From an uncultured Ruminococcus sp. (GTDB lineage Bacteria; Bacillota; Clostridia; Oscillospirales; Ruminococcaceae): DNA of 64,000 bases. This document shows positions 54,098 through 62,326 of this stretch, piece after piece (within the stretch, counting starts at the first letter, position 1; the number at the start of each line of letters is the position of its first letter). The translations under genes were made by a program, and so were the position numbers. The notes beneath the pieces are model-generated. The model was not told where the DNA came from and made no database searches. It saw only the letters and a list, made by a program, of their open reading frames with translations. The stretch is from NCBI GenBank assembly GCA_902800795.1, contig CADCFQ010000004.1:152184-216183 (forward strand), in the 5' to 3' direction.

Positions 54098-55846
54098 ATG
54101 AAAAAGAACAATGATCCTGAAAGCAAAAGGAAAAAGATCATCGAATCGGCTCTTGAAAGCCTGGGCGTCAGGCCGAAAGCCCCGACTTATGTCTTTGTTA
54201 TCCTGCTGACCCTTTATCTGCTGGGCACAGTCATCGTCAGCATAACTGCCAGCAAGCAGGAAGCGGTGCATATCTTCGGCCAATCCATCGCTATCTATGC
54301 CTTTGCAGGAGTGTTCTCCGCCATAGCTAATATCTGCGTTATCTTCATGGCTATCTACTGCGGTAAAAAGGGATATTTTACTGCGCTGGCATTGCTGATC
54401 ATTCAGATCCCGATGATAATCCGGGGTGTCATCGCCTCGAAAAACTTAAACAGCCTTCCGGGCATATTCAGTAACCTTCTTGCTATCGTAGCAATATCTG
54501 TGGTCTACATGAATAACAAAAGACTCGAAAAAGCTTATATAGGTCTTAGGGACCATGCTGTTACCGATATACTGACAGGACTTCCCAACAGGTTTGCCTT
54601 CTCGACCCTTTTAAAAGACCTTATCAAGCGTAATGAAAAGTTCGTTCTGGTCTGGATAGACCTTAACAACTTCAAGGGCATAAACGATTCAATGGGCTTT
54701 AACACCGGCAACGAGGTCCTTAAAGAGGTCTCGGCCCGCTGGAAAGCTATCGCCAAGGGCGGCCTTACGGGGACGACTGACTTTATCACAAGGATAGGCG
54801 GCGATGAGTTCGGTCTTATAATCCGCGGCTATGATTCGGAAGAGGATGCAGTGAATACTATCCGCAGATATGAAGCCGCTCTAGCAGATCAGCTGACTGT
54901 GGATTCCTGTGATCTCTATATCACCGCAAGCTTCGGATATGCGGAATATCCCACAGACGGCACCACCACCGATGTTCTGGGCAACTGCGCCAACGCCGCT
55001 ATGATGGAGGTCAAGCGTGCCGGCAGCAGCAACAGGATACTAAGGTTCTCACCCGATCTTATCAAGAACGATCAGTCCCTTGAAACAGAAAAGCTGCTTC
55101 GTGATGCTCTTGATAACGACACGATGTATTATCACCTCCAGCCCCAGTATGATATCTCTCATAAACTGCGTGGCTTCGAGGCTCTTGCCAGGATGAAAGA
55201 CCCGGAGGGCAATATGATAAGTCCTGCTGTTTTCATCCCGGTGGCCGAAAAAGCTGGACTTGTCGATCTTGTGGATGCTGCTGTTTTCAGAAAGGCGGCC
55301 CTGTTCTTCGGAGGGCTTCTTAAGAAATACAACTACGATATAACCCTTAGTGTAAATGTGTCCGTAAGGCACCTGATGAAGCACGACTTTATCGATGAGA
55401 TAAAGAATATCCTTAACGCTTCCGGGGTCGCTCCGGAGCAGATCGAGATAGAGATAACAGAATCTATCATGATCGATTCTGTGGACAAGGCTCTGAAGGT
55501 CATCAGCGAGCTGAAAGCTCTGGGCATAAAGATCGCTATCGACGATTTCGGGACAGGCTATTCTTCCCTTAGCTATCTCAACAAGTTCCCTGCCAATCTT
55601 CTCAAGATCGATAAGTCCTTTATCGATAAAATGAACTCCACCGACTCTTCCAAGCAGTATGTAGCTGCTATCGTTTCCATAGGACATATCATGGGCTTCG
55701 ACGTTATAGCCGAAGGCGTGGAAGAGGACGACCAGCTCGACACACTAAGAACAGTCGGCTGTGACTTTATCCAGGGGTATATCTGGGGAAGACCTCTTCC
55801 CGCAGAAGAAGCTGACAGGATAGTTGCACAGAGCGTAAGGCAATAA
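54098..55846 (+). CDS. Membrane GGDEF-EAL protein
   Basis: 582 residues. Three or four N-terminal hydrophobic helices (about 22-145), then a GGDEF domain with intact RIGGDEFGLIIRG (near 234) and an EAL domain with GFEALARMKDP (near 358), metal and catalytic residues in SVNVSVRHL, EITESIMID, IDDFGTGYSSLSYL and KIDKSF. Both domains look active, so it may make or degrade c-di-GMP depending on signals. AAAGGAGGCGG precedes the ATG at 54098. Confidence 0.95.
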   Translation: MKKNNDPESKRKKIIESALESLGVRPKAPTYVFVILLTLYLLGTVIVSITASKQEAVHIFGQSIAIYAFAGVFSAIANICVIFMAIYCGKKGYFTALALLIIQIPMIIRGVIASKNLNSLPGIFSNLLAIVAISVVYMNNKRLEKAYIGLRDHAVTDILTGLPNRFAFSTLLKDLIKRNEKFVLVWIDLNNFKGINDSMGFNTGNEVLKEVSARWKAIAKGGLTGTTDFITRIGGDEFGLIIRGYDSEEDAVNTIRRYEAALADQLTVDSCDLYITASFGYAEYPTDGTTTDVLGNCANAAMMEVKRAGSSNRILRFSPDLIKNDQSLETEKLLRDALDNDTMYYHLQPQYDISHKLRGFEALARMKDPEGNMISPAVFIPVAEKAGLVDLVDAAVFRKAALFFGGLLKKYNYDITLSVNVSVRHLMKHDFIDEIKNILNASGVAPEQIEIEITESIMIDSVDKALKVISELKALGIKIAIDDFGTGYSSLSYLNKFPANLLKIDKSFIDKMNSTDSSKQYVAAIVSIGHIMGFDVIAEGVEEDDQLDTLRTVGCDFIQGYIWGRPLPAEEADRIVAQSVRQ

Positions 55847-55861
55847 TGACAATAACTGTAT

Positions 55862-55894
55862 AAAGCGGTGTATCTTAGGATATGCCGCTTTTTT
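55862..55894 (+). terminator. Terminator of the GGDEF-EAL gene
   Basis: AAAGCGG and CCGCTTT with inner GTATC/GGATA pairing, followed by T6. Confidence 0.85.
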
Positions 55895-55936
55895 CTGTGC
55901 TTTTGGGACTTTTCAGGATATGGCAGATATTTGCTA

Positions 55937-55988
55937 TTGACAGAACATACGTTTTGTTGTATAATAAGAATTGCAGAACAGATGTTCT
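55937..55988 (+). promoter_or_regulatory. SOS promoter with two LexA boxes
   Basis: TTGACA (55937-55942) and TATAAT (55960-55965), spacer 17. GAAC-ATAC-GTTT (55943-55954) lies in the spacer and AGAAC-AGAT-GTTCT (55975-55988) at the start region; both fit the Gram-positive LexA/DinR pattern GAAC-RNRY-GTTY. Confidence 0.88.
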
Positions 55989-56037
55989 TTTTCTTTGCGC
56001 CTATCCGGGCGCCTGGATCCTGAAAGGACGGTGAACC

Positions 56038-57516
56038 ATGAACAAGGTATATGTTGCTATCGACTTGAAATCATTCTATGCAAGCGTTGAATGCGTGGAG
56101 CGTGGGTTTGATCCGCTGGACACAAATCTCGTTGTTGCCGATATGAGCCGGACAGAAAAAACCATATGCCTTGCGGTCTCACCGCCGCTGAAAAGCTTCG
56201 GTATCTCGGGGCGTGCAAGGCTTTTTGAGGTCATCTCCCGGGTGGCTGAGGTGAACAGGGAACGAGCCTGGGACGCACCGCAGAAAAAGCTTACCGGGAA
56301 AAGCTGTATCTACTCCGAGCTTGAAAAGGATCCCTCTCTTGCTCTGGACTATGTGGTGGCTCCGCCACGGATGTCGCTGTATATGAAGGTGAGCTCTCAG
56401 ATATACGGCATCTATCTTAGATATGTGGCTCCCGAGGATATTTTTGCTTACTCCGTGGACGAGGTGTTCATCGACGCTACGGGGTATCTTGAGATCTACA
56501 ATACCGACGGCCACGGCTTTGCCCGTATGCTGATACAGGATGTGCTGGACACAACAGGCATCACGGCTACGGCAGGGGTCGGGACAAATATGTATCTGTG
56601 CAAGGTGGCTATGGACATAGTCGCAAAGCATATCCCCGCCGACAAGGACGGAGTGCGTATAGCAGAGCTTGACGAGCTGTCCTACAGGGAAAACTGGTGG
56701 TCGCATACGCCGATAACCGACTTCTGGAGAGTCGGCAAAGGTATAGCCGCAAGGCTGTCGAAGCTGGGCATCCACACTATGGGAGATATCGCCCGTCACT
56801 CCCTCAACAGAAGCCACACAAGGGTACTTTATAAGGAATTCGGCAAAAACGCAGAGCTGCTGATAGACCATGCCTGGGGGATAGAGCCCACGGCGATCGC
56901 CGATGTGAAGGCATACAGGCCATCCAGCAGCAGTATAAGCTCGGGTCAGGTGCTCTCCGAGCCCTGCAGCTATGAGCGCACCAGGCTGATAGTCTGGGAA
57001 ATGGCGGATATGCTGTCGCTGGACCTGGTGGACAAGGGGCTTGTGACCGATCAGCTCGTGCTGACGATAAGCTATGACCGTGAGAGCCTTGCCGACGGAC
57101 ATTACAAGGGCGAGATAGTGAGGGACTATTACGGCAGAGCTGTGCCTAAGCACGCTCACGGCACACAGAACCTTGACAGGCACACCTCGTCTACACGGAA
57201 GATCACGGATACGACAATGGCGCTTTTCGAGCGCATCTTTGACAAAAGCCTGCTTGCAAGGAAGATAACTATTGCGGCGTGCAATATTATCAGAGAGGAC
57301 AGCATACCCGAAAGCGAGAGATATGAACAGCTTTCCCTTTTTGATACGGAAGATACTGATGATGAGAAGGAGCTTGAAAAAGAGCGGGCATTGCAGCGAG
57401 CGGTGGTAACTATCAAGCACAGGTTCGGAAAGAACGCTGTTCTCAAAGGCACGAACTTCACCGAGGGCGCCACCGCCAAGGAGCGCAACGCCCAGATAGG
57501 CGGCCACAAAGCATAG
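56038..57516 (+). CDS. Y-family DNA polymerase (UmuC/UvrX-like)
   Basis: Error-prone translesion polymerase, 492 residues. The palm starts VYVAIDLKSFYASVECVERG with the catalytic Asp and steric-gate Phe-Tyr; the second acidic cluster is AYSVDEVFIDATGYL. Helix-hairpin-helix and little-finger regions follow (KLGIHTMGDIARHSLNRSHT; VTDQLVLTISYDRES). The C-terminus is Glu-rich then ends ATAKERNAQIGGHKA. It forms a unit with the YolD-like gene 15 bases later and is under LexA control, as is usual for such pairs in Firmicutes. GAAAGGACGG precedes the ATG. Confidence 0.94.
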   Translation: MNKVYVAIDLKSFYASVECVERGFDPLDTNLVVADMSRTEKTICLAVSPPLKSFGISGRARLFEVISRVAEVNRERAWDAPQKKLTGKSCIYSELEKDPSLALDYVVAPPRMSLYMKVSSQIYGIYLRYVAPEDIFAYSVDEVFIDATGYLEIYNTDGHGFARMLIQDVLDTTGITATAGVGTNMYLCKVAMDIVAKHIPADKDGVRIAELDELSYRENWWSHTPITDFWRVGKGIAARLSKLGIHTMGDIARHSLNRSHTRVLYKEFGKNAELLIDHAWGIEPTAIADVKAYRPSSSSISSGQVLSEPCSYERTRLIVWEMADMLSLDLVDKGLVTDQLVLTISYDRESLADGHYKGEIVRDYYGRAVPKHAHGTQNLDRHTSSTRKITDTTMALFERIFDKSLLARKITIAACNIIREDSIPESERYEQLSLFDTEDTDDEKELEKERALQRAVVTIKHRFGKNAVLKGTNFTEGATAKERNAQIGGHKA

Positions 57517-57531
57517 AAGGAGGTATGAAAA

Positions 57532-57936
57532 ATGAACGGTATATGTGACGATATAAAATATCTCTCACGGCCCCGGTATGACGACTTCCCGCCTATGAGT
57601 GCGGCGGACAGGGCTGCGCAGTTCTCACCCTTTGCCGCCCTTGTGGGCTACGGTGAAGCTATCGCCGAAACAGCAAGGCTCACAGACAGCCGAAGCGAAC
57701 TGACGGAGGATGAAGCTAACCTGCTCAACGCCGGGCTGGGCCGCCTGCTTGATATAACGGATGAACGGCCGGAGGTGAGAGTTACCTACTTTGTGCCCGA
57801 CAAGCACAAGGCCGGCGGCAGATATATAGACAAAAAAGGAAACGTCAGGATATATGACAGCTATACCGGAGAGCTTGTTTTCACAGACGGAGCGAAAGTG
57901 GCTATCAACGACCTGCTGAAACTTATGATACTCTGA
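57532..57936 (+). CDS. YolD-like protein
   Basis: 134 residues. YolD-like proteins accompany UmuC-like polymerases in Firmicutes and probably play the part of UmuD or a polymerase cofactor. The pattern PPMSAADRAAQFSPFAALVG, then RLTDSRSELTEDEANLLN and ITDERPEVRVTYFVPDKHKA is typical of the anaerobe branch. GAAGGAGG precedes the ATG. It shares the SOS promoter at 55937. Confidence 0.9.
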   Translation: MNGICDDIKYLSRPRYDDFPPMSAADRAAQFSPFAALVGYGEAIAETARLTDSRSELTEDEANLLNAGLGRLLDITDERPEVRVTYFVPDKHKAGGRYIDKKGNVRIYDSYTGELVFTDGAKVAINDLLKLMIL

Positions 57937-58032
57937 AACACTCAAAAACAGTGCTGCTGTCTTCTTCTGTGGGTATGTAATAACATACCGTTCCTCGCAG
58001 CATCCTTGAAAATCAAAAAATTGTTTTCCGAG

Positions 58033-58165
58033 GTTAGCTATAACTAACAAAATCAGCGGTTAACCTTGGCTAACTTTTCTGCTATTGTGACGAAATCAGC
58101 TGTATCGCCTTGACAGCGCAAGAATAGAGGTATATAATTACTATGTAGAGTTAGAAACAACTAAC
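58033..58165 (+). promoter_or_regulatory. feo promoter with three GTTAG-N6-CTAAC operators
   Basis: TTGACA (58110-58115) and TATAAT (58133-58138), spacer 17. Operators: 58033-58048 (GTTAG/CTAAC), 58059-58074 (GTTAA/CTAAC) and 58150-58165 (GTTAG/CTAAC), all with six bases between arms. Two lie upstream of the -35 box, one just after the start point. The motif resembles sites of DtxR-family metalloregulators; iron repression is inferred. Confidence 0.85.
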
Positions 58166-58186
58166 TATAAAACAAAGGAGGTAACC

Positions 58187-58399
58187 ATGATGCCCTTAGT
58201 ATCTGCAAAAATTGGTGAGGCCTGCACCATAAAACGCATTGGCGGCAAGGCTGATGTCAAGAAGCATCTTGAAGACCTGGGGTTTTCTGTGGGCGGAAAA
58301 GTCACGGTCATCACCGTCATGGGCGGAAATATGATAGTGAACGTCAGGGATACCCGTGTGGCTGTGAGCCGTGAGCTCGCCATGAAGATCATGATCTAG
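58187..58399 (+). CDS. feoA: FeoA-domain protein, first copy
   Basis: 70-residue SH3-like FeoA domain that probably binds FeoB and modulates ferrous-iron transport. Core: LVSAKIGEACTIKRIGGKAD, KKHLEDLGFSVGGKVTVITV and GGNMIVNVRDTRVAVSRELA. AAAGGAGG precedes the ATG at 58187; a second ATG follows directly. First gene of the feo operon. Confidence 0.93.
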   Translation: MMPLVSAKIGEACTIKRIGGKADVKKHLEDLGFSVGGKVTVITVMGGNMIVNVRDTRVAVSRELAMKIMI

Positions 58400-58410
58400 G
58401 AGGAAGGAAT

Positions 58411-58629
58411 ATGACATTGAGAGATGCCTGCATAGGCGATACCGTGACAGTCAGAAAGCTCACGGGCGAAGGTGCGGTAAGGCGCAGGATAATGGATATG
58501 GGCCTGACAAAAGGCACAGCCGTTACTGTCCGCAAGGTAGCACCGCTTGGTGACCCTATCGAAGTCACCGTGCGTGGATACGAGCTGTCCATCCGCAAGG
58601 CGGATGCCGAAATGGTCGTAATCGAGTGA
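58411..58629 (+). CDS. feoA: FeoA-domain protein, second copy
   Basis: 72-residue FeoA domain: MTLRDACIGDTVTVRKLTGE, RRRIMDMGLTKGTAVTVRKV and LGDPIEVTVRGYELSIRKAD. It differs clearly from the first copy, so it is not a recent duplication. AGGAGGAA precedes the ATG, 11 bases after the first copy. Two FeoA genes before feoB is common in Clostridia. Confidence 0.94.
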   Translation: MTLRDACIGDTVTVRKLTGEGAVRRRIMDMGLTKGTAVTVRKVAPLGDPIEVTVRGYELSIRKADAEMVVIE

Positions 58630-58648
58630 CCGATTTTATTGCACACAG

Positions 58649-58664
58649 GTTAGCTCATACTAAC
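58649..58664 (+). promoter_or_regulatory. Fourth GTTAG-N6-CTAAC operator, before feoB
   Basis: GTTAG-CTCATA-CTAAC lies between the second feoA and feoB, 20 bases before the feoB start and next to its ribosome binding site. Confidence 0.8.
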
Positions 58665-58684
58665 CAAATCAAGGAGGAAAATAT

Positions 58685-61102
58685 ATGAGTATCAAAATAG
58701 CGCTTGCGGGCAATCCGAACTGCGGAAAGACCACGCTGTTCAATGCGCTGACGGGCTCGAACCAGTTTGTAGGAAACTGGCCGGGCGTAACTGTAGAGAA
58801 AAAAGAGGGCAAGCTTAAAAAGCACAGCGATGTTATCGTTACCGACCTGCCGGGAATATACTCGCTCTCGCCCTATACACTTGAAGAGGTAGTTGCAAGA
58901 AACTATCTTATAGATGAACAGCCGGACGTTATCCTTAACATCATCGACGGCACTAACCTTGAGAGAAACCTTTATCTTACGACCCAGCTCACAGAGCTTG
59001 GCATACCTGTTGTGTGTGCTGTCAATATGATGGACGTCGTGAACAAGAACGGCGACAAGGTGAACATCTCAAAGCTGAGCGAAGCTCTCGGCTGCAAGGT
59101 AGTGGAGATATCCGCTCTTAAAGGCGACGGCGTTGCAGAAGCCGCCGAGGCAGCGATAGCTGCGGCAGGAGAGGCACACGAAGGCCCCGTACACCGCTTC
59201 GGCAGTGCGGTGGAGCACGCTCTTGCTCACATCGAGGAAGCCTGCGTACACGACCTGCCGGAGACACAGCAGAGATGGTATGCGATAAAGCTTTTCGAGC
59301 GTGACGACAAGGTCATCGAGAAGCTGGATATTTCCGGTGAGAAGCTTGCACACATAAACAAGGATATCGAAGCCGTTGAGAGTGAGCTCGATGACGACTC
59401 GGAGTCTATAATCACAAATGAGAGATACAGCTACATATCGAGCATCATCGACAGCTGCTATAAAAAGAAAAACAAGGGTGCTCTTTCCTCTTCGGATAAG
59501 ATAGACAAGATCGTCACCAACCGCTGGCTGGGTCTGCCCATTTTTGCAGTTATAATGTTTGCGGTATACTGGGTGGCTATGATCGGTGTCGGTGCACCTT
59601 TGACAGACTTTACTAATGACAATCTCTTCGGCGACGGTTTCCACCTGTTCGCAAAGGGAACAGAGGAATATGAAGCTGATGCGGAGGAGTATGCAAACGC
59701 ACAGCTCATCATCGACGGTTATGACGCTTATGTGGAGGAGCACGGAGCTGCTCCCAAGGAGAAGTTCAAGTATGATGTCGAGGATGAGGAAACTCTTGAG
59801 ATAACTCAGGAGACAGCAACACTTGAGGACTATGAAGATGCGCTTGCAAGCGTTGAGAAGATCGGTGACGAGCCCGACCCTGCTGATTACGGCTGGTTCG
59901 TTCCGAGTATCCCTGCCCTTGCAGAAAAAGGCCTCGACAAGGCCGGTGCCGCTGACTGGCTCAAGGGACTGGTCATTGACGGAATGATAGCCGGTGTCGG
60001 AGCTGTGCTGGGCTTTGTGCCTCAGATGCTCGTTCTGTTCCTGATGCTCGCATTCCTTGAAGCCTGCGGATATATGTCCCGTATCGCTTTCGTGCTCGAC
60101 AGGGTATTCCGCAAGTTTGGCCTTTCGGGAAAATCCTTCATCCCTATGCTCGTCGGTATGGGCTGCGGCGTTCCCGGAGTAATGGCTTCGAGAACTATCG
60201 AGAACGAGCGTGACAGGCGAATGACTATCATGACCACAACATTCATTCCCTGCGGCGCAAAGGTACCCTTCATCGCTATGATAGCAGGCGCTATCTTCGG
60301 CGGCTCGGCCTGGGTGGCAACATCCGCTTACTTCATTGGAATGGCCGCTATCGTGGTCTCGGGCATCATGCTCAAAAAGACAAGGATGTTCGCAGGCGAC
60401 CCCGCTCCCTTCGTTATGGAGCTGCCTGCTTACCACCTTCCCACAGTCGGGAACGTTCTTCGCTCCATGTGGGAGAGAGGCTGGTCGTTCATCAAAAAAG
60501 CAGGAACTATCATCCTGCTCTCGACTATATTTGTATGGTTCACAAGCCGCTTCGGCATCGTTGACGGAAGCTTCAAAATGCTTGAAGAGGATCAGCTGGA
60601 CGCATCGTTCCTGGCTAAGATCGGAAGCGCTATCGCATGGATGTTCGCTCCTCTCGGCTGGGGCAACTGGCAGGCAGCTGTTGCGTCCTTCACAGGCCTT
60701 GTGGCAAAGGAAAACATCGTCGGCACAATGGGTACGCTTTACGGCGGCGGAGACCAGACCGCATGGCAGGCTCTCGCTGCTGCGTTCACCGGCATAACAG
60801 GGTTCTCGTTCCTTGTGTTCAATCTGCTGTGTGCTCCCTGCTTTGCGGCTATCGGAGCTATCAAGCGTGAGATGAACAGTGCAAAGTGGACATGGTTCGC
60901 AGTGGGATATCAGTGCGGCTTCGCTTATGCGGTAGCACTTATGATAAACCAGTTCGGCGGACTGTTCACAGGAAAGGTGAATGTTGTGGGGCTTATCTTT
61001 GCGGCAGCTATCCTGGCAGGGATGATCTATATGCTGGCAAGACCCTACAAGGAAGCCAGCAAGCTCAGCAAAAAGCTCAGCTTCGCAGGCGGCAAAGCAT
61101 AA
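58685..61102 (+). CDS. feoB: Ferrous iron transporter FeoB
   Basis: GTP-linked Fe(II) importer in the membrane, 805 residues. The G domain has G1 GNPNCGKTTLFNALTG, G2/G3 NWPGVTVEKKEG and DLPGIYSLSP, G4 VNMMDV and G5 SALKGDG. A helical spacer follows, then the membrane part with the gate motifs MGCGVPGVMASRTI and FIPCGAKVPFIAM. Between the first membrane helix and the next (about residues 318-405) lies an acidic insertion (AKGTEEYEADAEEYANAQLI, KYDVEDEETLEITQETATLE) that most FeoB proteins lack. AAGGAGGA precedes the ATG. Confidence 0.97.
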   Translation: MSIKIALAGNPNCGKTTLFNALTGSNQFVGNWPGVTVEKKEGKLKKHSDVIVTDLPGIYSLSPYTLEEVVARNYLIDEQPDVILNIIDGTNLERNLYLTTQLTELGIPVVCAVNMMDVVNKNGDKVNISKLSEALGCKVVEISALKGDGVAEAAEAAIAAAGEAHEGPVHRFGSAVEHALAHIEEACVHDLPETQQRWYAIKLFERDDKVIEKLDISGEKLAHINKDIEAVESELDDDSESIITNERYSYISSIIDSCYKKKNKGALSSSDKIDKIVTNRWLGLPIFAVIMFAVYWVAMIGVGAPLTDFTNDNLFGDGFHLFAKGTEEYEADAEEYANAQLIIDGYDAYVEEHGAAPKEKFKYDVEDEETLEITQETATLEDYEDALASVEKIGDEPDPADYGWFVPSIPALAEKGLDKAGAADWLKGLVIDGMIAGVGAVLGFVPQMLVLFLMLAFLEACGYMSRIAFVLDRVFRKFGLSGKSFIPMLVGMGCGVPGVMASRTIENERDRRMTIMTTTFIPCGAKVPFIAMIAGAIFGGSAWVATSAYFIGMAAIVVSGIMLKKTRMFAGDPAPFVMELPAYHLPTVGNVLRSMWERGWSFIKKAGTIILLSTIFVWFTSRFGIVDGSFKMLEEDQLDASFLAKIGSAIAWMFAPLGWGNWQAAVASFTGLVAKENIVGTMGTLYGGGDQTAWQALAAAFTGITGFSFLVFNLLCAPCFAAIGAIKREMNSAKWTWFAVGYQCGFAYAVALMINQFGGLFTGKVNVVGLIFAAAILAGMIYMLARPYKEASKLSKKLSFAGGKA

Positions 61103-61114
61103 GGAGGAGACAAT

Positions 61115-61297
61115 ATGGCAGCATGGCTTGGCGCAAACATCGGAAGCATAGCGGTGATACTGATACTTGCAGCAATCATCGTTCTGGTGATCCGCTCGAT
61201 GATCAAGGACAAAAAGTCGGGCAAGGGCGGCTGCGGCTGCGGCTGTGCGAACTGTGCTCTGCACGGCAAATGCCACGCTGCCAAAAAGGAGATATAA
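61115..61297 (+). CDS. FeoB-associated Cys-rich membrane protein
   Basis: 60 residues: one membrane helix (SIAVILILAAIIVLVIRSMI) and a Cys cluster (GGCGCGCANCALHGKCHAAK). Such proteins sit after feoB in many Clostridia and are thought to help deliver or sense iron. AAGGAGGA precedes the ATG, 12 bases after feoB. Last gene of the operon. Confidence 0.9.
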   Translation: MAAWLGANIGSIAVILILAAIIVLVIRSMIKDKKSGKGGCGCGCANCALHGKCHAAKKEI

Positions 61298-61383
61298 ACG
61301 GATGCTTTCCGATAAAAGCAATCATAACAGAACGTGCATTATCAAGTTTTGATGTTCGATATCATATTTTGAAAACTGGTAAA

Positions 61384-61418
61384 AGAAAACCGCTCTCCGA
61401 TGAGGGCGGTTTTCTTAT
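61384..61418 (+). terminator. Terminator of the feo operon
   Basis: AAAACCGC and GCGGTTTT pair around CTCTCCGATGAGG, followed by CTTAT. Confidence 0.82.
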
Positions 61419-61536
61419 GCTCAAAAATCGACAACGCAGCCATAGAGCGTGGTAAAAAAACATACCATCCATTCAATGAATAAAATGGCAGACCCGGCAT
61501 AAACTATTCCTGCAAATTTATTTTTCGGAGGAAATT

Positions 61537-62076
61537 ATGAAAGCAACAGGAATAGTCAGGCGTATAGACGACCTCGGCAGGGTCGTCATACCCAAAGAGA
61601 TAAGAAGAACTATGCGTATTCGTGAGGGCGACCCCCTGGAGATCTACACCAATCCTGACGGAGAGGTGATATTCAAGAAATACTCGGCTATAGGCGAACT
61701 GTCCGACGGAGCTGCACAGACCGCCGAGGTGCTGGCCAAGCTCTCGGGCTCACCTGCCGTTGTGTTCGACAAGGACCACGTCGTTGCCGTTTCGGGAGCA
61801 CCTAAGAAAGTATACTCCCAGAGGCGCATATCCCAGGCTCTCGAAGAGCTTATGGAGCAGCGCAAAGCCTTTGAATACAGCTCGGATGGAGAACAGATAA
61901 AGCCTATCGAGGGACTTGGCTCCCACGCCCTGGCGGTGTCGCCGATAATCACCAACGGTGATATCTCGGGGGCGGTGGCCATCGTTTCCGAAAACGAAAG
62001 CGAAAAATGCTCCGCTCTCCAGGCCATGCTCTGCAAAGCCGGCGCAATGTTTCTCGGCAAGCAGATAGAAAGCTGA
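61537..62076 (+). CDS. spoVT: Stage V sporulation protein T (AbrB-type regulator)
   Basis: Regulator of sigma-G-dependent forespore genes. The N-terminal AbrB swapped-hairpin DNA-binding domain is MKATGIVRRIDDLGRVVIPK, EIRRTMRIREGDPLEIYT; a GAF-like C-terminal domain follows (LSGSPAVVFDKDHVVAVSGA, HALAVSPIITNGDISGAVAI). 179 residues, the normal length for SpoVT and twice that of AbrB. TCGGAGGAA precedes the ATG. With spoVAD-spoVAE it suggests the lineage keeps spore genes. Confidence 0.94.
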   Translation: MKATGIVRRIDDLGRVVIPKEIRRTMRIREGDPLEIYTNPDGEVIFKKYSAIGELSDGAAQTAEVLAKLSGSPAVVFDKDHVVAVSGAPKKVYSQRRISQALEELMEQRKAFEYSSDGEQIKPIEGLGSHALAVSPIITNGDISGAVAIVSENESEKCSALQAMLCKAGAMFLGKQIES

Positions 62077-62097
62077 GTTTCTTATCATCTGCCGCAA

Positions 62098-62180
62098 AGT
62101 GAATAGTGAATAGTTGAGGTATCGCCTTTGGCGATGAAAAAAGTCCGCAAAGCGGACACCCTTTCTATTCACTATTCACT
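62098..62180. repeat. Palindromic intergenic repeat, copy C, with perfect terminal inverted repeats
   Basis: The 83-base element is bounded by 16-bp perfect inverted repeats, AGTGAATAGTGAATAG (62098-62113) and CTATTCACTATTCACT (62165-62180). Inside is GGTATCGCC as in copies A and B, then a GTCCGC/GCGGAC hairpin. It has MITE-like form but codes for nothing. Confidence 0.82.
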
Positions 62181-62229
62181 TTTTTACTCTTCACTGTTAA
62201 CTGAACAGGCGATGCGCCTGCTCTTCCGG

Positions 62230-62303
62230 AAAGCACTGACCCCTTCCGTTTTATGGGAAGGGGTCATGGGTCCGGGGGCCAGCCCCGGAAGAGGAAGGTA
62301 TAT
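62230..62303. repeat. GC-rich hairpins before the EAL gene end
   Basis: CCCCTTCC and GGAAGGGG form a stem near 62239-62262, followed by GTCCGGGGGCCAGCCCCGGA (near 62268-62287). The second resembles the palindrome end of the G-rich repeats. One of them probably ends the convergent transcripts. Confidence 0.5.
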
Positions 62304-62326
62304 GAACAAAACGAAAATCTCAAAGT

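Noticed and set aside
59069..61321. Minus-strand open frame of 750 codons over feoB
   Set aside because: Antisense shadow of feoB; no recognisable motif or ribosome binding site.
62230..62303. Small RNA gene in the GC-rich hairpins
   Set aside because: Hairpins at a convergent gene end are better explained as terminators or repeat debris; no promoter seen.
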